Origin: Xanthoparmelia taractica | Taxonomy: Eukaryota; Ascomycota; Lecanoromycetes; Lecanorales; Parmeliaceae | Assembly (NCBI GenBank): GCA_033085395.1 | Contig: JANQBS010000143.1 | Location: 40,063 to 104,062 of the forward strand | Length of the DNA stretch: 64,000 nucleotides | Direction of reading: 5' to 3' | Part shown: piece by piece, positions 43,407 to 55,626 of the stretch | Position numbering within the stretch: the stretch's first letter is position 1 | Layout of the letters: every line of letters starts with the position of its first letter | Notes under the pieces: model-generated | Told to the model about the DNA's origin: nothing | Seen by the model: the letters and a program-made list of their open reading frames with translations, nothing else | Databases searched by the model: none | Made by a program: the position numbers and the translations under genes

Positions 43407-46371
43407 ATGCCCCATCGAGCGCCATCCCCAGCAGCCTCCGAGAATGAAGTCGATATTTCGGGGGCCCTTCTTCATGATGGTAGCAGCGCCAGCTCCGACG
43501 ACGATGGTAGGACGCAGCATCCAGACCGCAAAGCTCGAATGCTGGGAGCTGGGGACATGCCAGATCTGGAAGGCGATTTCAGCTCAGATGACGCAGGATT
43601 TATTGCGGAAACGCAGGCTGCATCGAATCGCAAAGCGTCGAATATCAAGGGCACGAGCTTGAAGAAAGGTGGTGGATTTCAGGCCATGGGTCTCGGTACA
43701 AGTTTGCTGAAAGCAATCACTCGGAAAGGCTTCTCCGTGCCAACCCCCATCCAGCGGAAAACCATACCTCTCGTCATTGATGGTCAAGATGTCGTGGGAA
43801 TGGCCAGAACGGGATCGGGAAAAACTGCTGCATTTGTGATACCAATGATCGAGAGATTGAAGACCCACAGTGCCAAAGTGGGAGCAAGAGCCTTGATTTT
43901 ATCCCCGTCAAGGGAGCTTGCTCTGCAAACGCTGAAGGTGGTCAAAGAGCTTGGGAGAGGTACCGATCTCAAGTGCGTGCTACTCGTAGGAGGAGACTCG
44001 CTAGAGGAACAGTTCTCGTACGTATTGTTAGACTACGCCTGGGGGTTGAAAGCTTTTTAGGCAGGATTCAAGGCTCAAAGCCCTCACCTGAACGGGTATT
44101 GCTGACTGTATCTTTCCAGCTTTATGTCCGCAAATCCAGATATTGTGATTGCTACCCCTGGAAGGTTCCTTGTATGTTGTTACCCCGATCTACAGGAAAA
44201 TGCCCCGAACTATCTGACGCCGTCCAGCATCTGAAAGTGGAGATGGGGCTGGACCTGTCCTCTATACGATATGTCGTCTTCGATGAAGCTGACCGCCTCT
44301 TTGAGATGGGTTTCGCAGCACAACTGACAGAAATTCTACACGCCCTACCTCAATCAAGACAGACGCTACTGTTCTCAGCTACTCTACCAAAGTCTCTTGT
44401 TGAATTTGCTAGAGCTGGTCTACAAGAGCCCAATCTGGTACGGCTGGATGCTGAGAGTAAAATCTCGCCTGATCTTCAAAGCGCGTTCTTCACAATGAAG
44501 AGTGCAGAAAAGGAAGGGGCGTTGCTACATATCCTGAGCGTGAGCAACTCTATCTTACGTCGATCAATACACTCTTCTGACTGAAGATCATTGAACAGCA
44601 TATCATCAAGATTCCAACGGGGCAGACAGAGGCGGCAAGTCGAGCAAAAGAAGAAGCCAGTAAAAATAGCAAAAAGAGAAAGCGGGGAGAGATTGAGGGT
44701 GCGAAGCCGCATGAGTCCCCTACAGAGCACTCTACCATTGTATTTGCTGCCACAAAGCACCATGTAGATTATCTTGCGGCTCTTCTGCGGCAATCAGGGT
44801 TTGCTGTCTCTCACGCTTATGGTTCCTTGGATCAGACAGCGAGAAAGATGCAAGTGCAGGACTTCCGAACCGGCATGACGCATATTCTAGTGGTGACCGA
44901 TGTCGCCGCGAGAGGCATCGATATTCCTATTCTTGCCAATGTCATCAACTACGACTTTCCAGCCCAGCCGAAGGTATTTGTTCATCGCGTTGGCCGGACG
45001 GCAAGAGCTGGCAGAAAAGGGTGGAGCTATAGCTTGGTTCGGGAATCCGATGCGCCATACCTATTGGATCTACAGTTGTTCCTCGGAAGAAGATTGGTGC
45101 TTGGTCGAGATGGAGGCAATGATCTCAGTTACGCGGAAGACGTTATTGTAGGTAGCCTAGTGAGAGATCAATTGGAAAGGAACTGTGAATGGGTTAGCAA
45201 GCTGCTCGAAGAAGATTCAGACCTGCTGGCATTGCGATCTGTTGCGGTTAAGGGCGAAAGACTCTACCTCAAGACGCGGAATGCGGCCTCGAGCGAGTCT
45301 GCGAGGAGAGCGAAAGAAGCCACTGCGTCCAAGAGCTGGATGGCGCTGCACCCGCTGTTCCAAGACGATACAAGCTATGCAGATGTCGAAAGGGCCAAGA
45401 TGCTTGCCCGTGTGAGCGGCTTCAGACCCCAGGAGACCGTTTTTGAGATTGGCAAACGAGGTGCTACTAGTGAAGCTGCTGAGATCATGAAAAAGCGACG
45501 AAAGACTGTAGACAATCAGCGTCGGAAGAAAGACGCACTGCAACGTACAGAGCTCGAGACATCTGCCGAGGACATTGTTCCCAACACGACGGTTAAGAAG
45601 CTCCACGACCTTGGTCCAGACGAAAGCGAGCCACCAGCACTCGACGCAGACATGGACTCCGCATCCGAAGATGAGCTCGAAGTGACCTTCACCCCATCCG
45701 AGCCCACCAAAGGCGACCGGAGTAAAGTTGATGGCTACAAAGATCCCTCATTCTTCATGTCCTACACGCCGACTTCCATAAACCTAGCTGAAGACCGGGG
45801 ATACGGCGTACACTCTGGTGGCAATTCCAACAATTTCGTCCTCGCCGCCCGTGATGTGGCCATGGACCTAGCGAACGATGACGGAGCCAAGGGTTTTGCA
45901 CAGCCGAGCCGTCCGAATGGCATGCGCTGGGACAAGAAGAGCAAGAAGTACGTCGCGAGAGCTAACGATGAGGATGGGAGTAAAGGGGCGAAGATGATCA
46001 GAGGGGAGAGCGGGCAGAAGATTGCGGCAAGCTTCAGGAGTGGCAGGTTTGATGCGTGGAAGAAGTCGAATAGGATCGACCGGCTGCCGCGCGCGGGCGA
46101 AGCGGAGACAGCTAGCAATAGGGCCAATGGAGGAGGGTCAGGGAAGAGATGGAAGCACAAAAAGGAAGACGCGCCGAAGGATGCGGATAAGTATAGGGAT
46201 GACTTCTACAAGAGGAAGAAGATGGTGGAAAAGGCGAAGGAGGAGAGGAGGGGGAGATTCAGAGAGGGCAAGGGAAAGAGTGAGATCAGAGGGGTTGATG
46301 ATGTGAGGAAGGAGAGGGGTTTGAAGGAGAGGAGAAGGGAGAAGAATGCTAGGCCTGGAAAGAGGAGGTAG
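43407..46371 (+). CDS. DBP10: DEAD-box ATP-dependent RNA helicase Dbp10
   Basis: Four reassembled exons (43407-44017, 44120-44171, 44228-44539, 44599-46371) give 915 residues, usual for Dbp10. The helicase core is complete: Q-motif region GFSVPTPIQRKTIP, motif I ARTGSGKT, PSRELALQT, TPGRF, DEAD in VVFDEADRLFEMGF, SAT in LFSATLPK, DVAARGIDIP and HRVGRTARAG. After the core come the Dbp10-typical linker and C-terminal domain (SFFMSYTPTSINLAEDRGY, MRWDKKSKKYV), then a very basic Lys/Arg tail. Dbp10 works in the nucleolus on 60S ribosomal subunit assembly. The last intron could end at AAG (44586) or CAG (44598); the latter gives LLHILSHIIKIPTGQ, matching the family. Confidence 0.93.
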
Positions 46372-46820
46372 TAGCGATAGAGGCTGCTGGTAGATAGATT
46401 GAGGGTAGCTAGCTATGAAGCCTATTATGATATGACTAGCCGAAAACCTTGATGTTTTGACCTTGGCCACAATTGAATGATATGCTATTGGCCTGATCCA
46501 ACTCCCCAGTAGATTGAGGTCAGCTGACCCATGAGATTTTGGCCACATCTAGACCAGCGCGTCAAACGAGGTAACAGCAGATCAGATGACTTCCTATACG
46601 AAAGAATGTTTAGGGTTAGCCACGTGGCCTCAATGTGGAAAATGGACTAAAGAGGTTCTAAAATCAAGGAATTCTCAGATAGGAGCGAAAGATGATGATA
46701 TTTTCTTCGTTCATCTGGTCCTTGGACCATCAGCTGAACTATGCTTTTTGGTTTAATCATCATAGAAAGCCGTAGTGCTAGAAGAGAAGGTGCTCAGAGG
46801 ACTCACAAGATAGTGCCAGT
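46372..46820. other. Short intergenic region between convergent genes
   Basis: It holds two 3' flanks; nothing else is seen. Confidence 0.5.
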
Positions 46821-48508
46821 TTAATCCTTGTCATTTCCTGGAGGCTCGTCGTAGTCTCTAGCTGCTGGCTGGTTGGCTGGAGTTTCCTCTTGCGGTTCTT
46901 CGTCGGTGGCCACGTCCTCTTTTGGTAGGTTCACTCCAATTCGGTCTGGTCGATTTCGTACTCTTGCTGCCTTTGCGTCTTGCACTCTTGCGAAGATAAA
47001 TCTTGGGAAATGCCAAAATGCGATCCACAAAGCGAAACCAATTGACCCAGCGAATATGTGCGGCCAAGACACCCTTCGTGCGGGCTTATTCGATTTGTCA
47101 AAAGCTCTCAAACTTGACCCCAATGCTCCTATGCGACCCTTACGTAGCCACAGAAACCACAAAACTATAGCAGCTACATTACCACCTACGCAGACCTGAT
47201 GATTCAAGCTGCGATATCGTCAATTGTTGCGAAAACGTTCCAGGATTGGTTCCTTACCTAGAATCGGTCATTAGAAGCGTGCAAAAATTCCAGACAAAAA
47301 TGTACGCTGTAAGTTGGCGCAATAAGATGCCTGGCCCGATGCCCACAACGTTGATGATAGTGAGCGGTCTTAGGAGTGTTGCAACGCTTACTAAATAATG
47401 CTCGACGTCAGCATCTGAGTGAATTCTGTTTGTGCAGAAGGAAAGACAAGGTATACGGCCGACAAATCGGTTGCATACGTAGGCAGATTAAAGATCCACT
47501 CGCCGCCGAATTTGGCCTACTCCACGTGGCCCAATCTCTTATAGACGGATAGTACTCCTCAAAAACCTGGTATTGTCTTAGGACTTCCTCAACATTCGGA
47601 AAACTATCGATCATTTTGGCCAAGGCCGCATGGATCAGGCGACAAGCCGTATGGATTTGTTTAAGTTGTGCTTGCGTAAGGCTTCGACAAGGATTGGTGA
47701 TCTGAGCCCACGCGCAATCCGCAGCTGCTGCAAAGAATCCTCCAAGAACGTAGACGGCGAAGAACATACGACGGTTGAAGAAGGGGCACAGTATACTTGC
47801 GACGCCAACGAGGACAAGAGAATCGGCCAGCAGACGTATCAGGCGGTTATGGGTAAATTGGGAAGTGACGTAGGGAACTAGACTGGCCACATTTTGAAAT
47901 CTCTCGTGCCTTCGATAAGTCCAGAAGCGGGCAACAGTGCTCATATAATGTCGGCCTAATCTGGAGTCCTGTGGCACGTAATTGAGCAGGTAGAGAAGGA
48001 GATAGATTATAAGGATTGGGAGACTAAGGGCAAAGCCCCTCCTCATGCTTTGAGGGCGCCAAAAAGGATCAAGTAGCTGTAAAAGGCTCGCATTCGGGTC
48101 ATATGCTGTTGCATTAGATCTCCAGTAAGGGGGTTTTTGGATCAACCGACGTCTAATCGAAGATTGAGTGAATGGTGAATTGGGCAAAAGAGGCGATATC
48201 CTCACTGGCGCAAGTCGTGATGGCAAAAGCGCGGATTGAGAAGGACCAGATCGGTTGTGTATACCTTTTTGCGTGCTATGTTGCGTGTGACCCTGAAAAC
48301 GAAGCGAAAGACGTTGTAGAGGCAGGTATGAGAGGTACTGCTTGGATCTCACCGGGCAACAGATCTCCCAAGGTCGTCCCACTGAGTTGAAAGTAGAAAG
48401 ATCAGACGTGGTAAGTCGAGAAAATGTAGCAGTTGACGGAAAAAGCCAATTGGAGATGGCACATGGTGACGCTCTACTACAAAAGTTCAGGCAAAGCATC
48501 GTGTGCAT
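46821..48508 (-). CDS. Rhomboid-family membrane protein, probably catalytically inactive
   Basis: Three reassembled exons (48508-47479, 47414-47258, 47208-46821) give 524 residues. A basic, Ser/Arg-rich N-terminus of about 150 residues could be a mitochondrial presequence. Then come a membrane span (LPILIIYLLLYLL), the loop and helix VTSQFTHNRLIRLLADSLVL as in rhomboid L1/TM2, a further span, and NSAASGSLICL at the position of the GxSG serine (S337). The final rhomboid helix reads NHQVCVGGNVAAIVLW, where active family members have a His-Leu-Gly-Gly motif; the catalytic His is Cys402 here. The acidic C-tail is soluble. Loss of the His suggests a pseudoprotease that binds rather than cuts membrane proteins. 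Phases (1 and 2) agree at both introns. Confidence 0.7.
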
Positions 48509-49050
48509 GTCAAGGAAAGAAAATTTGCAGAGACAGAGATCATGATAGGAAATGAATGCAAGGGGTAGGCCCTGTGATCACGTCGCCCGAATGGACTGAG
48601 TTCATCCTCTAGATCCTGGAATGTCTCATGGGTGCATATGGCAGTTTCATTGAGAGCTTTGGTTAACGATGGAGTGACTCGATAGCATGATACTTGAGGC
48701 AGATCGGTCCATCGTGGGAGTGGTGAAGAAGGTGGAAGCGGTCCTGACACATAATTTTTTTTAAAAATGGTCTTACCGAAAACGGTTAGGTACATATTGT
48801 TTAGCGCGTACTTTGCAACTGGGCCTCGGCTCTTTGGCTCGTTTGGAAGAAATGACGAGCATCATCGATCATTTGGCTTTGCTTTGTTTTCCATTGCCTT
48901 ATCATTTCATAAAGCAGTTAAATTCGATAACTTTCAAACCTCCTTAAGCATCCGACCTTCACCTCTATCATTGAAGTCGTCTGATCCTATCTCAACCACG
49001 ACTCTACTATCACAGCGACAACTTCAGCTTGCCCTTGTCGTGTCTGAACC
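48509..49050. promoter_or_regulatory. Divergent promoter region
   Basis: It lies between the rhomboid-like and Lon genes. It contains a T/A run near 48751-48767; no gene is seen. Confidence 0.45.
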
Positions 49051-51898
49051 ATGGGCCAGAGCAAGTCCCAGACTCTCCCGATCCTTCCTTTACCCAAGGG
49101 ATCAGTACTTTTACCAGGAATCACCCTTCGTATACCAGTTGCCAATCGAACAGACATACCAGCACTCCTCACTTCTGTGTTTACCAAAGACAAACGGCCC
49201 AGGGTAGACGCCACTGCCATCTCGATTGGATGCGTGCCCATCAACTCTCCTCTGCTTCGGTCAGATGGCCAGCGACTGCTCGATGATGGAGACCTGAAGA
49301 AAACGCGACAAGTTAATGATGAGGATACCAATCCCGGCGATGCTGATCACCGAGACTTGTTCATGTATGGCACAGTGGCTAAGATCTCTGGTGTTCAAGG
49401 ACGCAGAGCCGATGACCTATCATTGATCGTAGAGGGCATTAGGAGATTCAGAATAGACAGGTTCACTCAAATGAGGCCATACTTCGAGGCAGAGGTGGCC
49501 TACTTAGATGACGAAGGTATACAAATCAAGAGCGGTCGCTGAAGCTAGTTGCTGAAGCTAGTCGCTGACACCTCCCTTTGTAGTGATGGTCACAGACACG
49601 GAAACGCAAGCACTATTTGAGGATCTTAAACAGCTATCTCGCGAACTTCTTACCCTCGTTCGAGTTGCCTCATTTCTGCCTCGATCTCCTACAAATCTGT
49701 CCCCCCTTCTCGCTAGACGTCTGGAGCTATACGTTTCGAAGAAAGGGTTGGTAGACGCTGGTGTGCTTGCAGATTTTATGACCAATATTGTCGAAGCCTC
49801 TCTGGAGGAGAAACTTCGAATATTAGCTGCCTTGGATGTTAAAGACAGACTAAGTCAGGTCATTGAATTGCTCTCGCGGCAGATACAAGGGATGAGAGGT
49901 ACTGTCAAGATCACAGCAATTACGAGCACGATCCCATCAAATCAGGGCGTTAACATCAATAAGATCAGTCGCAAAGATAGAGACGCATTGATTAACAGAG
50001 CAATGAACGGCTTAGGAGGTTTCAACCCTGGCTTCTCTGCTCCGGGGGCAGGTGATGAAGGTGGTGAGGAGGAGCCGAACGAGCTTGAAGAACTCAAGAA
50101 AAAGATTACTGAGGCCAGACTTACACCTGAAGCGCAGAAGGTAGCAGACAGAGAGCTGAAGAGACTGAAGAAGATGAACCCTGCGCAGGCTGAATACGGC
50201 GTCTGCAGGACCTACATTGAGACACTTGCTGAGGTCCCATGGAGTGCTGCGACTGAAGACCAGCTTGGTATGGATACGCTGAAGCGGGCACGAAAACAGC
50301 TCGATGATGATCATTATGGCTTACAGAAGATCAAGAAGCGTCTGCTGGAATATCTGGCTGTGCTGAGACTGAAACAGGCACTCAATTCAGACATCGATGC
50401 CCAAATTACCAAAGCTAGGGAAGAAGTTGCTCCACGAAAAGATGATGAATCGGACTCGAAGACACCACGAGTAGAGACTGACGCTGACTCACCTAAGATA
50501 CAGATACTTCAGAGCAAACGTAGAGTCGACAAGTCACCCATTTTGCTTCTCGTCGGCCCTCCAGGGACAGGCAAGACCAGCCTCGCAAAATCCGTAGCGA
50601 CCGCGCTTGGGCGCAAGTTCCACCGCATTTCGCTTGGTGGTGTGCGTGATGAGGCAGAAATTCGCGGCCACAGGAGGACATACGTCGCCGCAATGCCAGG
50701 TGTGATTGTCAACGGCTTGAAGAAGGTTGGCATGAACAATCCAGTGTTTCTGCTTGATGAGATCGACAAAGTGGGTGGCTCCAATTTCCACGGAGACCCA
50801 TCAGCTGCTATGCTAGAAGTCCTCGATCCCGAACAAAACCACTCATTCAACGACCATTACATTAACATCCCGATAGACCTGAGCAAGGTCCTCTTCATTG
50901 CCACAGCAAACAGCCTGGACACGATCCCTCCTCCACTTCTTGACCGAATGGAAACAATCCAGCTATCCGGCTACACCACTGTCGAGAAGCGCCACATTGC
51001 CAATCAACATCTCATTCCCAAGCAAATAGCTACTAATGCTCTTTCTGCCTCCGACATCCATTTCAATGATGAAGTCGTAGATACAATCATAACATCATAC
51101 ACACGCGAGTCTGGAGTTCGTAATCTCGAACGCGAGATTGGCTCTGTCTGCCGCTACAAAGCCGTTGAATATGCTGATGCTAAAGATACCTATACGCTTG
51201 ACAAATACAATCCTCGCATATCCGTGTCTGACCTTGAAGAGATTCTCGGCATCGAGCGCTTTGATGAAGAAATTGCAGAGAAGAGATCTGTTCCTGGCAT
51301 TGTCACGGGTCTTGTTGCTTATAGCTCCGGCGGCCAAGGCAGTATTCTTTTCATCGAAGTTGCGGATATGCCTGGCTCAGGGCGTGTGCAGCTCACGGGA
51401 AAACTCGGCGATGTGCTGAAGGAAAGTGTTGAAGTAGCCCTTACATGGGTTAAAGCGCATTCGTATGAACTTGGCCTTACAACGGATGCGAACGAAGACA
51501 TCATGAAGAACCGCAGCGTTCATGTCCATTGTCCTAGCGGTGCTATACCGAAGGATGGACCATCCGCAGGCTTGGCACATACGATCGCTCTTATCTCATT
51601 GTTCAGCGGCAAGGCAGTGCCTCCTACGATCGCCATGACAGGTGAAGTCAGCTTAAGAGGCAGGGTTATGCCTGTAGGCGGCATCAAAGAGAAGTTGATT
51701 GGTGCTTTGAGAGCAGGAGTCAGGACTGTCCTACTACCCAACCACAATCGGAAAGACGTCAGGGATTTGCCGGAAGAGGTGAAGGAGGGTTTGGAGATCA
51801 TCCACGTTGGGCATATATGGGAGGCTATGCGACATGTCTGGCCTGAGGCGCATTGGCCTGGGGAGCAGCATCTTGCAGGTATTGAGAGCAGATTGTAG
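49051..51898 (+). CDS. Peroxisomal Lon protease (Pln type)
   Basis: Two exons (49051-49534 and 49584-51898; intron 49 nt, phase 1) give 932 residues. The order is the Lon substrate-binding N-domain (about 10-270), a coiled helical stretch, an AAA+ module (Walker A GPPGTGKTS, Walker B PVFLLDEIDK) and a Ser-Lys protease domain (PKDGPSAG with catalytic Ser near 822; GGIKEK with Lys near 863). The extreme C-terminus is SRL, a PTS1 signal, and there is no mitochondrial presequence, so this is the peroxisomal rather than the mitochondrial Lon. It degrades damaged or unfolded matrix proteins. The intron consists largely of repeated GCTGAAGCTAGT-like units and its donor GTCGCT is weak, yet the join IKSGVMVTDTE keeps the frame. 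Confidence 0.93.
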
Positions 51899-52211
51899 GT
51901 CAAAGGGCAACAGCGTTTTGGCATGGTTTTGGCGGTTTACGGAGCGTTGGTCTAGGCTGTCTACTCTATATTGCTGTTCAGCGACATATCCATTTGAATG
52001 CATAAGGTGCTTGTACACAATGAACTCTGGAACACATGGTCGGTGAACGTCTCAAGGATGATGATAATACGATCTCAAAGTCCTGCACATAACACTTTCT
52101 CCAGCCAAACGCCACCAACACACAGAGGGCACCCATCGCTGCGTCACCATTACTGCAAAGGCCGGCTTCTTAATCATATGTTGGACACTCTGCTGTAGAG
52201 ACCACCCTGGT
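51899..52211. other. Short region between convergent genes
   Basis: It holds the 3' flanks of the Lon and Sna-like genes; nothing else is seen. Confidence 0.5.
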
Positions 52212-52664
52212 TCACTTCTGCACTTTGTTGTCACCTTGAATCGCCTGCTCGTAAGAAGGCGGCACACCTCCTTGAGTGCTCTCCCCTCCCGCACGCTGTC
52301 CTTCCTGCTGCGGCACCGTACCATACCCCCTCTGCTGCTGCGGTCCAGCAACGTACCCACTTTGGCCTCCCTGCGGCTGATTTTGCTGCCTCAACGCTTC
52401 GCTACTGGGCTGGTGGTTCACATAGTAGTAAGTGACTCGCCCATTCTCGCCCCGGTCGCTGGGAATGGTTTGGTATTCGTATTCGTCGGGTTCGGGGTAG
52501 AGGGAAATGATGTACCAGGCATGCAGGAGGCCGGGGATGTAGCCAAGGGTGCAGAGCAGGATGTTGATGAGGCTGTCAGCGGTGCAGATGCCGGATTTGA
52601 TCCAGACGGCGATGGGGGGGAAGAGGATGGCGAGGAGGCCGAGGAAGATGTCACCGCTGCACAT
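52212..52664 (-). CDS. Pmp3/UPF0057-family membrane protein with PPxY tail (Sna2/Sna3-like)
   Basis: This is a single-exon gene of 150 residues. Two membrane spans (about 5-22 and 30-52) flank the family pattern FLGLLAILFPPIAVWIKSG and LINILLCTLGYIPGLLHAWY. The C-terminal half is a Gln/Gly-rich tail with VPPSYEQA, a PPxY motif that binds WW domains of Rsp5-type ubiquitin ligases. In yeast, Sna3 and Sna4 use such motifs for sorting to the vacuole through multivesicular bodies, so a similar endosomal-vacuolar role is likely. The short Pmp3 proteins lack this tail. The start is the only ATG before the first span. Confidence 0.87.
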   Translation of the reverse strand: MCSGDIFLGLLAILFPPIAVWIKSGICTADSLINILLCTLGYIPGLLHAWYIISLYPEPDEYEYQTIPSDRGENGRVTYYYVNHQPSSEALRQQNQPQGGQSGYVAGPQQQRGYGTVPQQEGQRAGGESTQGGVPPSYEQAIQGDNKVQK

Positions 52665-53634
52665 TGTTTGTCAAGGGTGATAATCTCGACAGATGAGTGG
52701 ATGGTAGATGCTAGCCGAAAGCTTTGGTGTGGTTATAGATGGTTCTGTCAAGTAGAGACGGTGGAGTGGTGATCGATTTGTGTCTGCCTGACAGTCTGAC
52801 GACACTGAAAGAAGTCCGAGTTTCCCGAATTGTGGCTGAGCCGTAGCCGCGTTGGTGGCCGTGGCCCGTGGAGCGCGTGTGGACTCGGCGAACATCAACA
52901 AAGAATTTCTCTAGGAACTGCATGCGGCGAACCTTCTTCATTCCAAGCCTTAGATCTCTCAGTCCCATAAGAGTATCGTAACAAGCACCTCCAAGTCTAC
53001 CAACCAAGGATTCTAAATGCCTGATACCACGAGAGTTGCCGCCGCGAAGAGCAGGCACCTCGATTCACAACTCAACGCCAGACATCAACGCAGGTGGAGG
53101 AAGTGCCCCACGAGTCGGAAGAAGTGCGAAGCGCGGTGACAATTGCGAACAATAAGAAAAGACTGAGTGAATAGGATTGTTGGAGTCAAACCGACAATTG
53201 GTCAATAGGAACTTGGGTGCAGCAACAATAGCGAGGTGCAACTGTCAATACTAGGCGAAGAAGTGAGCAGCTTCGACAATATCAGTGCGAATAGAAAAAG
53301 ACCAACCTCCTCCTTTTCCCTAGCGCCAGATTGTGAGCTTCCCTTCTATTTAATGCCCTCCAAATCTTTCACATTTTCTACAACTCCGACATACTCAACA
53401 TCTACAAGCATACCCTCACTTCATTTCACCTCATTTCATTCCATCATACCGCTTCAGGCAAGCAACCATCCCTCTTACACATCTTTAATTCGCAGCTTCT
53501 GGCAAGCCTACATAAAAATACACCTTTCAACACACCTGCTTCTGGCAAGCTTCGATCCAATTCGCTCAACTGATACTCCACTTCAACATCCACATCACCC
53601 AAGCCCAAACACTTTATCACCAACATCCGCAAAC
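52665..53634. promoter_or_regulatory. Divergent promoter with long pyrimidine-rich leader of the SUN gene
   Basis: The sequence from about 53330 to 53634 is rich in C, T and A and stays open in the SUN frame back to 53236, but its composition is that of a leader, with no conserved protein features. The first well-placed ATG for the SUN protein is at 53635. Confidence 0.45.
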
Positions 53635-55194
53635 ATGTCTACCGCAGGAAACCAGCGCGTCACCCGCTCTGCCTCCAAGGCACGCTCTACTGGAGCTGGG
53701 TCGACCGGTGCCGCCTCCATCGGTGCCTCCAGCCGTGCGCGCTCTCGTCGTGCCGGCTCTGCAGCTCCGTTAACAGAAGATGACATGCCGGCTGTCGGAA
53801 ACCAGGTGACTCGTGCCTATGGCACGGAGGGCAAGTCAGCGCAGGCTCAGCTCTTGTCTGCACAGATTGGCATGAACCAAGCCATCAACCCAATCGCCAG
53901 CGCTGTTTCCAAAGCTCAAGCTCCAGAGACTCCGATTGCCAACACATCTGGTAGGCTTCCAGCGGTCTCCGAGGAGTCAGAAGACCACGAAGATCTGGGT
54001 TATCGTATTGATCGTCGCCCTGACTCCGTCGACAGCATCCAGATCGAGCCGCCCGCGCAACAAAGCATCTTCGCTAGGCTGCTGGGCTGGGGTCCTCTTC
54101 GCGACAGATTCAGCCAGGAAGGTCGCAATCGCACTTCCAACGAAATCATCGCAGACAGCATCTGGGGTCAACTCAACGCCCTGGACGAGCCACAGGTCGG
54201 CCGCTTTCCGCCTGGACAACGAGACTACCGCGTCAACTATCCATGGTCGGCGGCTGTGTTGGTGAGAGATGCGGTGCTCGTCCTTATGCTTTTGTTCGCG
54301 ATCATGTGCTTCTACGAGGCCACCCGCACTCGCCTATTCGGTTTCGGTGAAGGCTCCGGAATCTCCAAGGACCTCAACATGTCTTCACCATTCTTCCAAT
54401 TCCTCCACCACCGCGTCACCAAGGTTGAACAGCATGTGCAGGATCTCTCACTCGGTTCCAAATTTGTCGACACTGCTGCGGGTCAGCATCGAATCAACTG
54501 GTTCAACCCTGGTTTCCACACCGGCATTGAGACATACCTCTCATCGCCCACAGCCTCACAATGCGATCCGACCTGGACTCCGGAAGGGTGGCCTTGGTCA
54601 ATGTTCAAATCACAAACCTGTCCGCAAATTGCACTCTCACAACCGCACTTTGCAGCTCTCAGTCCCTGGACCGATCCGGTAGACGATTCGTGGTGCGCAC
54701 CTCCATCGAACGGCAAGCTCCAACTGACCGTCGTCTTACCCCGCACCATTGCGCCCACCGAACTTGTGGTGGAGCACGCCGCCATGGACGAAATGCCGGT
54801 CGGGTTCATGGGAAGTTCGCCACGAGAAGTGGAGCTCTGGATCCATGTCCCCAACGACGCAACTCGCAAGGCTCTCATCGAGGCAATCACTCGCATGGAT
54901 CCGTCCTTACTCGAAGACTCCTCACCTCAAGGCAAAGTCCTCGGCAGCAACCAAGCTCTCCCATTCGACTACGTCCCTGTTGGACGTTGGGAGTACAACA
55001 TATGGCTCAACCAGCCCTTGCAGACTTTCCCGGTGCCTCTTCCTCTGGCGCATTACGGCGTCAGCACGGGCAAGGTTGCCGTTCGGGTCAATTCCAACTG
55101 GGGCAAGGCTGAGTTTACATGCCTGAGTCGGCTGCGCCTGTACGGGGAGGATACCTCTGGTATCACGGAGGATCTGGATCAGTCGCCTTTCTGA
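53635..55194 (+). CDS. SUN-domain protein of the inner nuclear membrane (LINC complex)
   Basis: This is a single-exon gene of 519 residues. A Ser/Arg/Ala-rich nucleoplasmic N-terminus (about 1-200; RSASKARSTGAG, repeats of RSR) precedes one membrane span (about 204-226; VLVRDAVLVLMLLFAIMCF). A linker leads to the C-terminal SUN domain (about 325-510) in the perinuclear space, with APPSNGKLQLTVVLPRTIAP, ELVVEHAAMDEMP, GRWEYN and a final GEAEFTCLSRLRLYG-like block (WGKAEFTCLSRLRLYG). SUN proteins pair with KASH proteins to couple chromatin or telomeres to the cytoskeleton and spindle pole body. The start at 53635 is chosen because upstream in-frame codons look like leader; a start further upstream cannot be excluded. 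Confidence 0.88.
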   Translation: MSTAGNQRVTRSASKARSTGAGSTGAASIGASSRARSRRAGSAAPLTEDDMPAVGNQVTRAYGTEGKSAQAQLLSAQIGMNQAINPIASAVSKAQAPETPIANTSGRLPAVSEESEDHEDLGYRIDRRPDSVDSIQIEPPAQQSIFARLLGWGPLRDRFSQEGRNRTSNEIIADSIWGQLNALDEPQVGRFPPGQRDYRVNYPWSAAVLVRDAVLVLMLLFAIMCFYEATRTRLFGFGEGSGISKDLNMSSPFFQFLHHRVTKVEQHVQDLSLGSKFVDTAAGQHRINWFNPGFHTGIETYLSSPTASQCDPTWTPEGWPWSMFKSQTCPQIALSQPHFAALSPWTDPVDDSWCAPPSNGKLQLTVVLPRTIAPTELVVEHAAMDEMPVGFMGSSPREVELWIHVPNDATRKALIEAITRMDPSLLEDSSPQGKVLGSNQALPFDYVPVGRWEYNIWLNQPLQTFPVPLPLAHYGVSTGKVAVRVNSNWGKAEFTCLSRLRLYGEDTSGITEDLDQSPF

Positions 55195-55626
55195 AGGGTG
55201 TCGGCGCGGTGAGAGTTGGAGGAGGATGCGGATGAGATGCTCATTCTACGAGAGGATGCTTCGGGAGGCTGCGGATGCCTTGGTCGTGTGTTTACGAAAA
55301 CATAATGTAGCATAGCGATCGTTGACATGGATTCATGGAATACAGCGGATAATTGTCAATTCCTGTCCCTAGTAGATACAAGAAAGTATGCTTTTTCCAC
55401 TTGTGATACATCCTCGCGCAAGCAAGTTGTTTCGTGCAAGCAGTCGTGTGTCAATAAAAGCCCCGACCAACCCAACCCAACCCATAACCATCTGAGGGAT
55501 ATTATAGCATGAACTCCAAATCCAGCCAAGCATGAATCCCAGATCCCAGGCCAAAGCATGAGCCCTCTGTACATGAGCCCCCTGCACATGATTCCTGACA
55601 TCGCGCCCATCCACCCATCCGGCCAC
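55195..55626. other. Region between convergent genes
   Basis: It holds the 3' flanks of the SUN and receptor genes; no gene is seen. Confidence 0.5.

Noticed and set aside
44540..44586. AAG acceptor for the last DBP10 intron
   Set aside because: A CAG 12 nt downstream is in frame, better spaced from the branch point, and gives the family sequence ILSHIIKIPTG.
46821..47207. An independent small membrane-protein gene downstream of the rhomboid-like gene
   Set aside because: Its frame connects through two phase-compatible introns to the upstream exon and supplies the last rhomboid helix.
53236..53634. An N-terminal extension of the SUN protein of 133 codons
   Set aside because: The stretch is pyrimidine-rich leader with no conserved features; the ATG at 53635 starts a typical SUN N-terminus.
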